Shown here piece by piece: positions 1 through 5,426 of a stretch of DNA of 8,087 bases (the first letter of the stretch is position 1; each line of letters opens with the position of its first letter). The notes under the pieces are model-generated. The model was not told where the DNA came from and searched no databases. It saw only the letters and a list, made by a program, of their open reading frames with translations. A program made the translations under genes and the position numbers. The stretch spans positions 1-8,087 of the forward strand of contig DJXP01000033.1 in the NCBI GenBank assembly GCA_002449785.1. The letters run 5' to 3'. This stretch comes from Clostridiales bacterium UBA7001 (GTDB lineage Bacteria; Bacillota; Clostridia; TANB77; CAG-508).

Positions 1-44
1 ATAATTTTTTAATTTATATTTTTAATTTATATGATTAATTTTTC

Positions 45-73
45 TTGACAATTATAATAAAATGCTCTATAAT
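45..73 (+). promoter_or_regulatory. Consensus sigma-A promoter of TA module 1
   Basis: A perfect -35 box TTGACA (45-50) and a perfect -10 box TATAAT (68-73) are separated by exactly 17 bases. Transcription should start near base 80. This excludes the upstream in-frame ATG at 62, which lies inside the promoter spacer, as the toxin start. A fully consensus promoter on a toxin operon implies that tight repression is needed, which fits the inverted repeat just downstream. Confidence 0.85.
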
Positions 74-81
74 ACTAGACA

Positions 82-106
82 TATTATAACCTTATGGGTT
101 ATAATA
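82..106. promoter_or_regulatory. Inverted-repeat operator of TA module 1
   Basis: TATTATAACC (82-91) is followed by a 5-base spacer and its perfect reverse complement GGTTATAATA (97-106). It covers the expected transcription start, so a bound protein would block initiation or escape. The likely ligand is the helix-turn-helix antitoxin encoded at 465-1493, alone or with the toxin, as is usual for HigBA-type operons. Half-sites resemble those of the module 2 operator at 5351-5374 (pattern TATnnTAACn). A role as an RNA hairpin is also possible. Confidence 0.6.
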
Positions 107-127
107 AATATAGTGATAGGAGAAACA

Positions 128-454
128 ATGAAAATTTTCAAGACGAAGCAGTATGAAAAAGATTATAAAAAGAAAATTGTTGGAAAACACTTATATAAAG
201 AAATAGATAGAATTCAGGACATTGAAGAACTTATTCTTGATACAGATAATTTGAAAACATTGTTAAAAAATCCATTATCAAATATGTATAATATAGAGCA
301 GAAAAAAGGAAATCTAAAAGAACTATTTACTGCAAGGATAAATGGGAAATTAAGATTAGTAATGAGACCTAATGGAGAATATCCATATAGTCAAATTGAT
401 ATAGTGGAAATAAATTTTATAGAGATAGATAATCATCATTATGGTGAAGGTTAG
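128..454 (+). CDS. RelE/HigB-type toxin of TA module 1
   Basis: This 108-residue basic protein looks like a RelE/HigB-superfamily toxin, probably a ribosome-dependent mRNA interferase; that activity is inferred from the family. The N-terminal half is Lys-rich and helical (MKIFKTKQYEKDYKKK). A conserved NPLSNMYNIE stretch follows near residues 50-60, then the core strand pair ARINGKLRLVM with Arg70 and Arg76, and a C-terminal HHY motif (His103-His104-Tyr105). Arg and His/Tyr in these places are typical of the RelE fold. The start at 128 is chosen because GATAGGAGA lies just upstream and because an earlier ATG at 62 is inside the promoter. The gene ends 10 bases before the antitoxin start, and its stop codon overlaps the antitoxin's ribosome binding site, so the two are probably translationally coupled. 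A close relation to the toxin at 5427-5756 is visible. Confidence 0.82.
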   Translation: MKIFKTKQYEKDYKKKIVGKHLYKEIDRIQDIEELILDTDNLKTLLKNPLSNMYNIEQKKGNLKELFTARINGKLRLVMRPNGEYPYSQIDIVEINFIEIDNHHYGEG

Positions 455-457
455 GAG
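453..457 (+). promoter_or_regulatory. Ribosome binding site that fixes the antitoxin 1 start
   Basis: AGGAG lies 7 bases before the ATG at 465. Its first two bases are the end of the toxin's TAG stop codon (452-454). The site decides for 465 over the in-frame ATG at 441, which lies upstream of it. The overlap suggests that ribosomes ending on the toxin gene re-start on the antitoxin gene. Confidence 0.75.
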
Positions 458-464
458 TGAGAAA

Positions 465-1493
465 ATGAATAATAGTGGTTTTGGAAAATACTTAAAACAA
501 TATTTAGAATTCAATAATATAACACAATCAGAATTTGCAACAAGACTTGGAATTACACAAAAACATATGAACGAGCTTTTAAACTGTAAAACAGATATTA
601 CATTGGAAATGGCTGCTAATATTGAAAAATTGACTTCTATTCCTATTTCATTCATAATAAATTCTGAACATAGAAGAAAAGTTACAGAAGAAGTTTTAGC
701 AGAATATAAAGATGAAAAGATTATAAATAAAAAACTAAAAGAAGAGTTTTCACTAAAAGAGTTATCAGACAGAAAATGGGTGGATTTTAAAGATATAACA
801 AATCCTATACAAAATTATATGGATATAATAGAATTTTTAAAAGTAAAGGATTTATATGCATTAAGTAAAATACAAGAAAAAACTTTATTTAAGAAATCAG
901 GAACTGATTTAAATAAAATAAACTTATGGATTGCAAGAGCAGACGAATTAGCAAAAGCTCAAGAAGTAAGGGAATATAATAGAGCAAATTTCTATTTTTT
1001 AATTGATGATATTTTAAAAATAGCATATTCAAATCAAATTAATATAGAAAAATTGCAAAAATTATTAAACAATTATGGAGTATATTTTGTTGTTGAAAAA
1101 GCATTAGCTGGTACAAAAATAAGAGGATGCTTTAGGGTAAAAGGAAAAAATCCAGCAATATATATTACACAAAATTATAATGGAAAAGATTCATTTTATT
1201 TTGAACTATTTCATGAATTAGGACATTGTAAAAGCGATTATAATGTGGCAAAGAGCAAGGTAATAGTTAAAGGAACAGAAATACAAGAAAGTCGAGCTGA
1301 TAGATTTGCCTTAAATACAATGATTTCCGAGGCAGTATGGAATAAAGTGCTTGTGGATTACTCAGAAAAAAATATAAAAAACATTTCTAAAGAATACAAG
1401 ATTCCATTATGTTTTATTGTAGGAAGGTTAGCAAAAATAAAAAAGATAAAATACAACGATGAATTATATAGAAAGTATTGTGCTATAAATTAG
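465..1493 (+). CDS. XRE helix-turn-helix / ImmA-IrrE metallopeptidase antitoxin, module 1
   Basis: A 342-residue two-domain protein. Residues about 8-62 form an XRE/HigA-type helix-turn-helix (ITQSEFATRLGITQKHMNEL, then DITLEMAANIEKLTSIP), as in DNA-binding HigA antitoxins. Residues about 70-190 are a helical linker of unknown role. Residues about 195-320 are an ImmA/IrrE (COG2856) domain with the zinc motif HELGH (His250-Glu251-His254) and a downstream ESRAD (Glu275), the usual third ligand region, so the peptidase looks intact. Known members: ImmA cleaves the ICEBs1 repressor ImmR, and IrrE/DdrO controls the Deinococcus damage response. Position behind a RelE-type toxin makes antitoxin and autorepressor the likely role; proteolysis of itself or of a partner is inference. 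Its closest visible relative is the protein at 5760-6797, with matching lengths and motifs throughout. Confidence 0.85.
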   Translation: MNNSGFGKYLKQYLEFNNITQSEFATRLGITQKHMNELLNCKTDITLEMAANIEKLTSIPISFIINSEHRRKVTEEVLAEYKDEKIINKKLKEEFSLKELSDRKWVDFKDITNPIQNYMDIIEFLKVKDLYALSKIQEKTLFKKSGTDLNKINLWIARADELAKAQEVREYNRANFYFLIDDILKIAYSNQINIEKLQKLLNNYGVYFVVEKALAGTKIRGCFRVKGKNPAIYITQNYNGKDSFYFELFHELGHCKSDYNVAKSKVIVKGTEIQESRADRFALNTMISEAVWNKVLVDYSEKNIKNISKEYKIPLCFIVGRLAKIKKIKYNDELYRKYCAIN

Positions 1494-1539
1494 CTTTAGA
1501 TGGAGAAAATATTATTCATAATCCATGGTTCTAACTCGC

Positions 1540-1559
1540 AAATAACAGTGGTGTTATTT
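1540..1559 (+). terminator. Possible weak terminator after TA module 1
   Basis: AAATAACA (1540-1547), loop GTGG, then the exact complement TGTTATTT (1552-1559), 46 bases after the antitoxin stop. The stem is AT-rich and the bases after it (ATAACTTTG) are only moderately T-rich, so termination would be weak at best. The 1494-1660 stretch around it holds no convincing gene; it has an echo of the module 2 antitoxin tail near 1484-1518 and an open frame without a start at about 1535-1741. Confidence 0.3.
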
Positions 1560-1666
1560 ATAACTTTGTTTACCAGGGAATAGAAAAATTAAAATCAAAA
1601 AGTCGAGGAGATAATCAACTATCAGATAGTGGAATGGAGAATTCGACTGAAAATAAAAATGAAACC

Positions 1667-1696
1667 GCCCTCCAGAAACCAGAGTTTCTGGAGGGC
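1667..1696. terminator. 13-bp hairpin, terminator of the minus-strand gene, possibly bidirectional
   Basis: GCCCTCCAGAAAC, a 4-base loop, then the perfect complement GTTTCTGGAGGGC. It lies 31 bases beyond the stop of the minus-strand gene at 1728-2132. Read on the minus strand it is followed by GGTTTCATTTTTATTTT, a delayed T-rich tract; on the plus strand by TTTAATT. It probably ends the minus-strand gene and also separates it from TA module 1. It marks the left edge of the higher-G+C patch. Confidence 0.65.
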
Positions 1697-1727
1697 TTTA
1701 ATTATGGGGTTACAGAACGTAGATGTT

Positions 1728-2132
1728 TTAGGTGTTCAGGGTAAGCACGACCTCATCATCCGTTTCTTTTTCAATTGTGAACCACTTTTTAAGGTGATTC
1801 CAGGTCTGCTCCATGGTAAACCTTCTGTCACGTGTGGCGAGCCAGTCTCTATTGAAGACAACTGAAATATCAGCTCTATTGCCACTTTCTGTTTCCGAAG
1901 AAGCTTTTTTAAGGAAAAACCCCCAAAGGTATTCCCATTCAGAATGTCCTGAGCCACGGAATGCTGATGCGTACTGTATCAGCTCAACCTTAAGAGCATC
2001 TGCCGGATTCGTCAGAAAGTATTTCCGGCTGGAAAGCGGCTCTGTCCATCCGTAATCATGTCCATGAAGGACAAAGCCAAGTTCCTGTTTTTCGCTGAAA
2101 GTAAGAAATTCCTTCTGTTCCTGTTCTCCCAT
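1728..2132 (-). CDS. Hypothetical protein of the G+C-richer patch, function unknown
   Basis: A 134-residue protein I do not recognise. It is acidic at the start (MGEQEQKEF), rich in aromatic residues (at least six Trp, including EWEYLWGFF around residue 66), and ends in a strand-like EVVLTLNT. There is no signal peptide, membrane segment, Cys cluster or known catalytic motif, so it is probably a small soluble cytoplasmic protein. It is real: AAGGAGG lies 7 bases before its ATG, a TTGATT-17-TATAAT promoter lies upstream, and a strong hairpin follows it. A sample line (1981-2040) is 52% G+C against about 27% in the neighbouring core gene, so it was probably acquired. It is transcribed away from the gene at 2383-2814, with which it shares a repeat-rich control region and probably a history. 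Plus-strand frames over this stretch are shadows. Confidence 0.75.
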   Translation of the reverse strand: MGEQEQKEFLTFSEKQELGFVLHGHDYGWTEPLSSRKYFLTNPADALKVELIQYASAFRGSGHSEWEYLWGFFLKKASSETESGNRADISVVFNRDWLATRDRRFTMEQTWNHLKKWFTIEKETDDEVVLTLNT

Positions 2133-2139
2133 TTTTTTT

Positions 2140-2146
2140 CCTCCTT
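2140..2146 (-). promoter_or_regulatory. Strong ribosome binding site of the minus-strand gene
   Basis: Read on the minus strand this is AAGGAGG, 7 bases before the ATG at 2132-2130. It supports the full-length start over the internal minus-strand starts. Confidence 0.75.
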
Positions 2147-2174
2147 ATAGTTATTATACGGGGTTTACAGTTAC

Positions 2175-2188
2175 GGTGAATATTCACC
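2175..2188. promoter_or_regulatory. 14-bp perfect palindrome, likely operator
   Basis: GGTGAATATTCACC is its own reverse complement. It lies just downstream of the -10 box of the minus-strand promoter (2197-2202), near the expected start of that transcript, where a bound dimeric repressor would block it. It also overlaps a possible weaker second promoter on the minus strand (TTCACC, 16 bases, TATAAT at 2153-2158). No regulator gene for it is recognisable in the patch. Confidence 0.5.
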
Positions 2189-2196
2189 TTACTATT

Positions 2197-2225
2197 ATTA
2201 TACCGTATTTTACATAAAAAATCAA
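2197..2225 (-). promoter_or_regulatory. Promoter of the minus-strand unknown gene
   Basis: On the minus strand, TTGATT (complement of 2220-2225), a 17-base spacer and a perfect TATAAT (complement of 2197-2202). The leader to the ATG at 2132 is about 60 bases and contains the 14-bp palindrome. Confidence 0.6.
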
Positions 2226-2265
2226 ATTGTAAACCATATAATCAAATTATTATAGAATACACATT

Positions 2266-2294
2266 TTGCATTTTACATAAATCTATGTTATAAT
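2266..2294 (+). promoter_or_regulatory. Promoter of the plus-strand unknown gene
   Basis: TTGCAT (2266-2271), 17 bases, TATAAT (2289-2294). Transcription should start near 2301, leaving a leader of about 80 bases before the gene at 2383. The spacer carries ATTTTACATAAA (2270-2281), an exact copy of bases 2207-2218 in the divergent promoter. Confidence 0.6.
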
Positions 2295-2316
2295 AAGTCT
2301 TACATTTATTATATAT

Positions 2317-2348
2317 ATGAAGCCGTTAACATATGTTGGGGGCTTCAT
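2317..2348 (+). promoter_or_regulatory. Leader hairpin with overlapping mini-ORF upstream of the 2383 gene
   Basis: ATGAAGCC (2317-2324) pairs perfectly with GGCTTCAT (2341-2348), and the enclosed loop contains the palindrome AACATATGTT (2328-2337). The stem lies wholly in the leader of the 2383 gene, between promoter and ribosome binding site. A 16-codon frame (MKPLTYVGGFMPLTIK, 2317-2367) starts in the stem, but there is no ribosome binding site before it. Attenuator, RNA-stability hairpin or protein-binding RNA are all possible; I see no match to a riboswitch class. Confidence 0.4.
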
Positions 2349-2382
2349 GCCTCTAACAATTAAATAATTAAGGAGGAAAAAT

Positions 2383-2814
2383 ATGGACAAAAAAAATGAA
2401 ACCAAGAAACTATATGATGAGCAAACAGAGCGTGTTGTTCAGATTGTGGAGAAACGGGTGAAACGCGATACAATCGTTCTCAAGAGGGACTTCGTATGTG
2501 CCCTCACAGCAGCGCTTGAGCAGCTCTCTGACGATGAAATCAAAGAGGCTCGGAGCTTGTACATCAAGTACGTCATTTCTGGCGGAAAAATCAGAAGAGA
2601 CGGTCAGCTTTGGGTTCAGACAATGAACACGGGAATGGATCCAGTCTTTGTTGAGGAAGCGGTCTTCGGCTGGTACGAGGATCAGTACTCTGGATTCCGG
2701 AAGTTCATCAAAGAACTGAAGAGTCCCACATTCAGGTTCAAGAAGCCTTCAATCCCGCCTCGCTTTTCGAAGGAGGCAGAGCTTGAGCTCGAAATTTACT
2801 TCGATCCCGCCTAA
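2383..2814 (+). CDS. Hypothetical protein of the G+C-richer patch, function unknown
   Basis: A 143-residue charged soluble protein I do not recognise. Residues 1-65 look like two or three amphipathic helices (KKLYDEQTERVVQIVEKRVK, then ALTAALEQLSDDEIKEARSL). The middle is aromatic and Gly-containing (GGKIRRDGQLWVQTM, VFGWYEDQYSGFRKF). The C-terminus has a Pro/Lys patch (FKKPSIPPRF) and an acidic tail (ELELEIYFDPA). No signal peptide, membrane segment or catalytic motif is evident. AGGAGG at 2371-2376 lies 6 bases before the ATG; a promoter, a structured leader and a strong terminator complete the unit. A sample line (2521-2580) is 45% G+C, with codons such as CTC, CGG and GCC that neighbours avoid, so recent transfer is likely. 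It is divergent from the 1728-2132 gene, and joint control is plausible. Confidence 0.77.
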   Translation: MDKKNETKKLYDEQTERVVQIVEKRVKRDTIVLKRDFVCALTAALEQLSDDEIKEARSLYIKYVISGGKIRRDGQLWVQTMNTGMDPVFVEEAVFGWYEDQYSGFRKFIKELKSPTFRFKKPSIPPRFSKEAELELEIYFDPA

Positions 2815-2843
2815 TCCAGTATCAGACACTCATTTGTCCAAAC

Positions 2844-2878
2844 AAGGAAGCCATCAGTTTGCAACTGGTGGCTTCCTT
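2844..2878 (+). terminator. 16-bp terminator hairpin after the 2383 gene
   Basis: Bases 2844-2859 pair with 2863-2878 over 16 positions with one G-U pair and a 3-base loop; the core is GGAAGCCA/TGGCTTCC. The closing TT and a further TTA give only a short T tract, but the stem is very strong. It marks the right edge of the higher-G+C patch. The stretch 2880-2957 that follows is AT-rich and holds nothing I can name. Confidence 0.75.
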
Positions 2879-2957
2879 TAGCTTAAATAATATTAAATAA
2901 ATTTTATAATGATTTTGAAAAATTTTCACATTTCTTAAATCTAAATCATAAAATATA

Positions 2958-2986
2958 TTGTAATTATGACAAAAATGTATTATTAT
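2958..2986 (+). promoter_or_regulatory. Likely promoter of the YvcK-pyrophosphorylase fusion gene
   Basis: TTGTAA (2958-2963), 17 bases, TATTAT (2981-2986). Each box has one or two departures from consensus. The gene starts 35 bases downstream, with AGGAG at 3009-3013. No operator-like repeat is visible. Confidence 0.5.
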
Positions 2987-3020
2987 ACAGTTAAACAATT
3001 TTGATTTTAGGAGAGAGACC

Positions 3021-5222
3021 ATGGAGCAAAATAAAAAAGTAGTTATTTTAGGTGGTGGAACAGGAACATCATGCATAGTAAGAGGTTTAAAATATTTCCC
3101 AATAGACCTTACATGTATAATAACTGTTTCAGATAATGGTTCAAGTACTGGTAGACTTAGAAAAGAGTTCGATACGCCAGCAGTTGGCGATATTAGAAAA
3201 GTTTTATCAAATCTTTCTACACTACCAGCAGAAGTAAGAGATGTTATGGAATATAGATTAAAAACAAATTCAGAGTTAAATGGTCATGCAATTGGGAATT
3301 TAGTATTAACAGCTTTAATTAATGAAACAGGAAATTTAAAGAAAAGCATAGAATATTTAAGTAAAATTTTAGATGTAAAAGCTAAAGTATTGCCTTTATC
3401 TGAAGATAATTTAACATTAATGGGAAAAACTATTGATGATGAAATAATAGAAGGTGAAGAAGAAATAACAAAAGCTGGAAAAAAATATAAGGAGTTTTTC
3501 TATAAAGAAGAACCACATATTTTACCAGAAGTATTTAGTGCAATAAAAGAAGCAGATTTAATAATTCTTTCTACAGGTAGTTTATATACATCTGTAATGC
3601 CACATATTATTTCAAAAGATATTTCAACAGCTATAAGAAATTCTAAAGGTAAAGTAATGTACATATGTAATGTTATGACACAGCCTGGAGAAACAGATGG
3701 TTTTGGCGTTTCAGACCATGTAAAAGCGCTAGAGCAGTATTTAGGTAAAAATGAAATTGATGTTGTTGTTGCAAGCAATACAAAAATATCAAAAGAAATG
3801 GTAGAAAAATATGCTTATGAGGAGCAGAAAGACCCTGTAAGAATTGATTATGAAAACATAATAAAACACAATTATGAATTAATAGAAGACGATTTAGTAA
3901 CAACTCAAGATGGTACAATTAAACATAATAGCTTAAAAGTAAGCTCTGTTATTTTTTCATATTTAATGAGAGAAAAAGACTTTGACCATACAGAACAAGT
4001 AGAAGATATTTTAAAAAAATATAATCAAACATTAGTATTAAACTATTATAATAAAGCATCAAATGAAACAAAAGAAAAAATAGGTGAACAGTTAAAACAT
4101 ATTAATTTAGATAGCTTGAATAATTTATATAGAATAAGTCAAAAAAATGTATCTGCTGAAATAGATAAAAACATGTTATATAATCTTCCATATACAGATA
4201 AGAAATTGCTTTCGGCAGAAGAAAAAGAGAGTATAGATGCTCTAGGAATAGATGTAATAAAATCTAATAAATACGCAGTTGTAACAATGGCAGGAGGTCA
4301 AGGAACAAGACTTGGACATAATGGTCCAAAAGGAACATTTCTATTAAATGTAAAACCAAAGCCAAAATATTTATTTGAAATATTAGCAGATTCTTTAAAG
4401 AAAAATAATAAAAAATATGGAATAACTTTAAATTGGTACATAATGACAAGTAGCGATAATAATGACCAAACAATAGAATTTTTTGAAAAGCACGATTATT
4501 TTGGTTATCCAAAAAATTATATTAAATTTTTCACACAAGGAAATATGCCATTATTAAATGAAGAAGGAAAACTAGTAATAGATGAGAGTGGAAGTATTAA
4601 ATTTGCTTCAAATGGAAATGGTGCTGTATTTAAAGCAATGAAGAAAAACGGCATTTTAGAAGACATGTTGCAAAAAGAAATTGAATGGGTTTTCATAGGT
4701 GCTGTTGATAATGCATTACTTAATATGGTTGATGAAACATTACTAGGTCTTACAATAAAAGAAAAGAATGTAATTGGAAGTAAATCAATTGTAAAAGCAT
4801 ATCCAGAAGAAAAAGTTGGAGTATTTTGCAGAAAAAATAATAAATTAAAAATTATAGAATATAGTGAAATGCCAAAAGATATTATAGATTTAAGAGATGA
4901 AAATGGAGAATTACTTTTTGGAGAATCACACATAATGTGTAACTTATTTAATATGAAGGCATTAGATAAAATTGCAGAGCAAGAATTGCCATATCATAGT
5001 GCACATAAAAAAGTAAACTATATAGATGAGAATGGAAATCTAATAAAAGCTACTAAAGCTAATGCATATAAATTTGAGCAATTCATTTTTGATGGCTTTA
5101 AGTATTTTAACGAGATAACAATTTTAAGAGGAAGAAGAGAAGAAGACTTTGCCCCAATAAAAAACAAAGATGGAGTAGATAGCCCAGCAACAGCAATTGC
5201 TATGTGGAATAGAAAATCTTAG
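3021..5222 (+). CDS. yvcK: Fusion of YvcK/GlmR (UDP-GlcNAc-binding regulator) and UDP-N-acetylhexosamine-type pyrophosphorylase
   Basis: This 733-residue cytoplasmic protein contains two near-complete proteins in one frame. Residues 1-~318 are YvcK/GlmR: GGGTG at 11-15, SDNGSSTGRLR at 37-47, GDIR at 56-59, GHAIGNL at 88-94, GSLYTS at 186-191, MTQPGETDG at 219-227 and SDH at 231-233. Residues ~325-733 are a UDPGP-family (eukaryote-type UAP1) uridylyltransferase: helical start, AGGQGTRLG at 424-432 with PKG at 436-438 (UTP loop), QGNMP at 506-510, NGNGA at 531-535, DN at 563-564, KAYPEEKVG at 592-600, HSAHKK at 659-664. The expected reaction is UTP + GlcNAc-1-P to UDP-GlcNAc + PPi; another hexose-1-P is possible. 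In Bacillus subtilis GlmR binds UDP-GlcNAc and acts on GlmS, so sensor and synthase appear joined. The gene stands alone, not in the usual rapZ-yvcK-whiA order. The start at 3021 has AGGAG 7 bases upstream. Confidence 0.92.
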   Translation: MEQNKKVVILGGGTGTSCIVRGLKYFPIDLTCIITVSDNGSSTGRLRKEFDTPAVGDIRKVLSNLSTLPAEVRDVMEYRLKTNSELNGHAIGNLVLTALINETGNLKKSIEYLSKILDVKAKVLPLSEDNLTLMGKTIDDEIIEGEEEITKAGKKYKEFFYKEEPHILPEVFSAIKEADLIILSTGSLYTSVMPHIISKDISTAIRNSKGKVMYICNVMTQPGETDGFGVSDHVKALEQYLGKNEIDVVVASNTKISKEMVEKYAYEEQKDPVRIDYENIIKHNYELIEDDLVTTQDGTIKHNSLKVSSVIFSYLMREKDFDHTEQVEDILKKYNQTLVLNYYNKASNETKEKIGEQLKHINLDSLNNLYRISQKNVSAEIDKNMLYNLPYTDKKLLSAEEKESIDALGIDVIKSNKYAVVTMAGGQGTRLGHNGPKGTFLLNVKPKPKYLFEILADSLKKNNKKYGITLNWYIMTSSDNNDQTIEFFEKHDYFGYPKNYIKFFTQGNMPLLNEEGKLVIDESGSIKFASNGNGAVFKAMKKNGILEDMLQKEIEWVFIGAVDNALLNMVDETLLGLTIKEKNVIGSKSIVKAYPEEKVGVFCRKNNKLKIIEYSEMPKDIIDLRDENGELLFGESHIMCNLFNMKALDKIAEQELPYHSAHKKVNYIDENGNLIKATKANAYKFEQFIFDGFKYFNEITILRGRREEDFAPIKNKDGVDSPATAIAMWNRKS

Positions 5223-5279
5223 CTGTAAAACAGCTAAAAGTGACAGTTTGAAGTTAAAAGGATAAATAATATTTATAAG

Positions 5280-5311
5280 ACGAGGCTTTAATATAAAAGC
5301 CTTGTTTTTTT
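5280..5311 (+). terminator. Rho-independent terminator of the fusion gene
   Basis: ACGAGGCTTT (5280-5289), a 6-base loop, AAAGCCTTGT (5296-5305) with one G-U pair, then seven T. This is a classic terminator. A smaller hairpin, AGCTG-TAAAA-CAGCT, begins at the stop codon (5221-5235) and may protect the transcript end. Together with the promoter at 2958 it makes the fusion gene a single-gene unit, insulated from TA module 2. Confidence 0.88.
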
Positions 5312-5344
5312 GTGGTGCTAAATGAAATTTTTAGGATAAAAAAC

Positions 5345-5373
5345 TTGACATATATTAACAAAAATGTTAATAT
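5345..5373 (+). promoter_or_regulatory. Promoter of TA module 2
   Basis: A perfect -35 TTGACA (5345-5350) is followed at 17 bases by TAATAT (5368-5373), a weaker -10 box. No better-spaced alternative is seen. The spacer and -10 box are fully overlapped by an inverted repeat, so a repressor would exclude RNA polymerase. Confidence 0.65.
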
Positions 5374-5374
5374 A
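5351..5374. promoter_or_regulatory. Inverted-repeat operator of TA module 2
   Basis: TATATTAACA (5351-5360), AAAA, and its perfect complement TGTTAATATA (5365-5374). It fills the space between the -35 box and the end of the -10 box. The half-site agrees with that of the module 1 operator at 7 of 10 positions, but the spacer is 4 rather than 5 bases. The likely binder is the helix-turn-helix protein at 5760-6797. Confidence 0.65.
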
Positions 5375-5426
5375 CATACAATACAAAAGATAATGTTAAG
5401 AAATATTCTAAAGGAAGGAGAAATAT

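Noticed and set aside
62..127. N-terminal extension of toxin 1 from the ATG at 62
   Set aside because: The ATG lies inside the TTGACA-17-TATAAT promoter spacer, upstream of the expected transcription start; the ATG at 128 has a good ribosome binding site.
356..655. Minus-strand open frame of 99 codons
   Set aside because: Antisense to toxin 1 and the helix-turn-helix region, both well supported; no ribosome binding site or family match.
1629..1865. Plus-strand open frame of 78 codons
   Set aside because: It crosses the terminator hairpin and overlaps the minus-strand gene, which has the better start signals; likewise the other overlapping frames at 1736-1957 and 1813-2055.
2301..2382. Known riboswitch in the leader of the 2383 gene
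   Set aside because: Too short, and no conserved aptamer sequence that I recognise; only one stem with a palindromic loop.
1667..2878. Insertion sequence or integron cassette bounded by the two hairpins
   Set aside because: The hairpins are not inverted copies of each other, no transposase or integrase is present, no target duplication or attC-type core sites were seen; they fit terminators.
2822..3076. Minus-strand open frame of 84 codons
   Set aside because: It spans the terminator, the promoter and the start of the fusion gene, with low-complexity sequence.
3500..4933. Several minus-strand open frames inside the fusion gene
   Set aside because: They lie opposite strongly motif-supported coding sequence and look like shadows caused by AT-rich codons.
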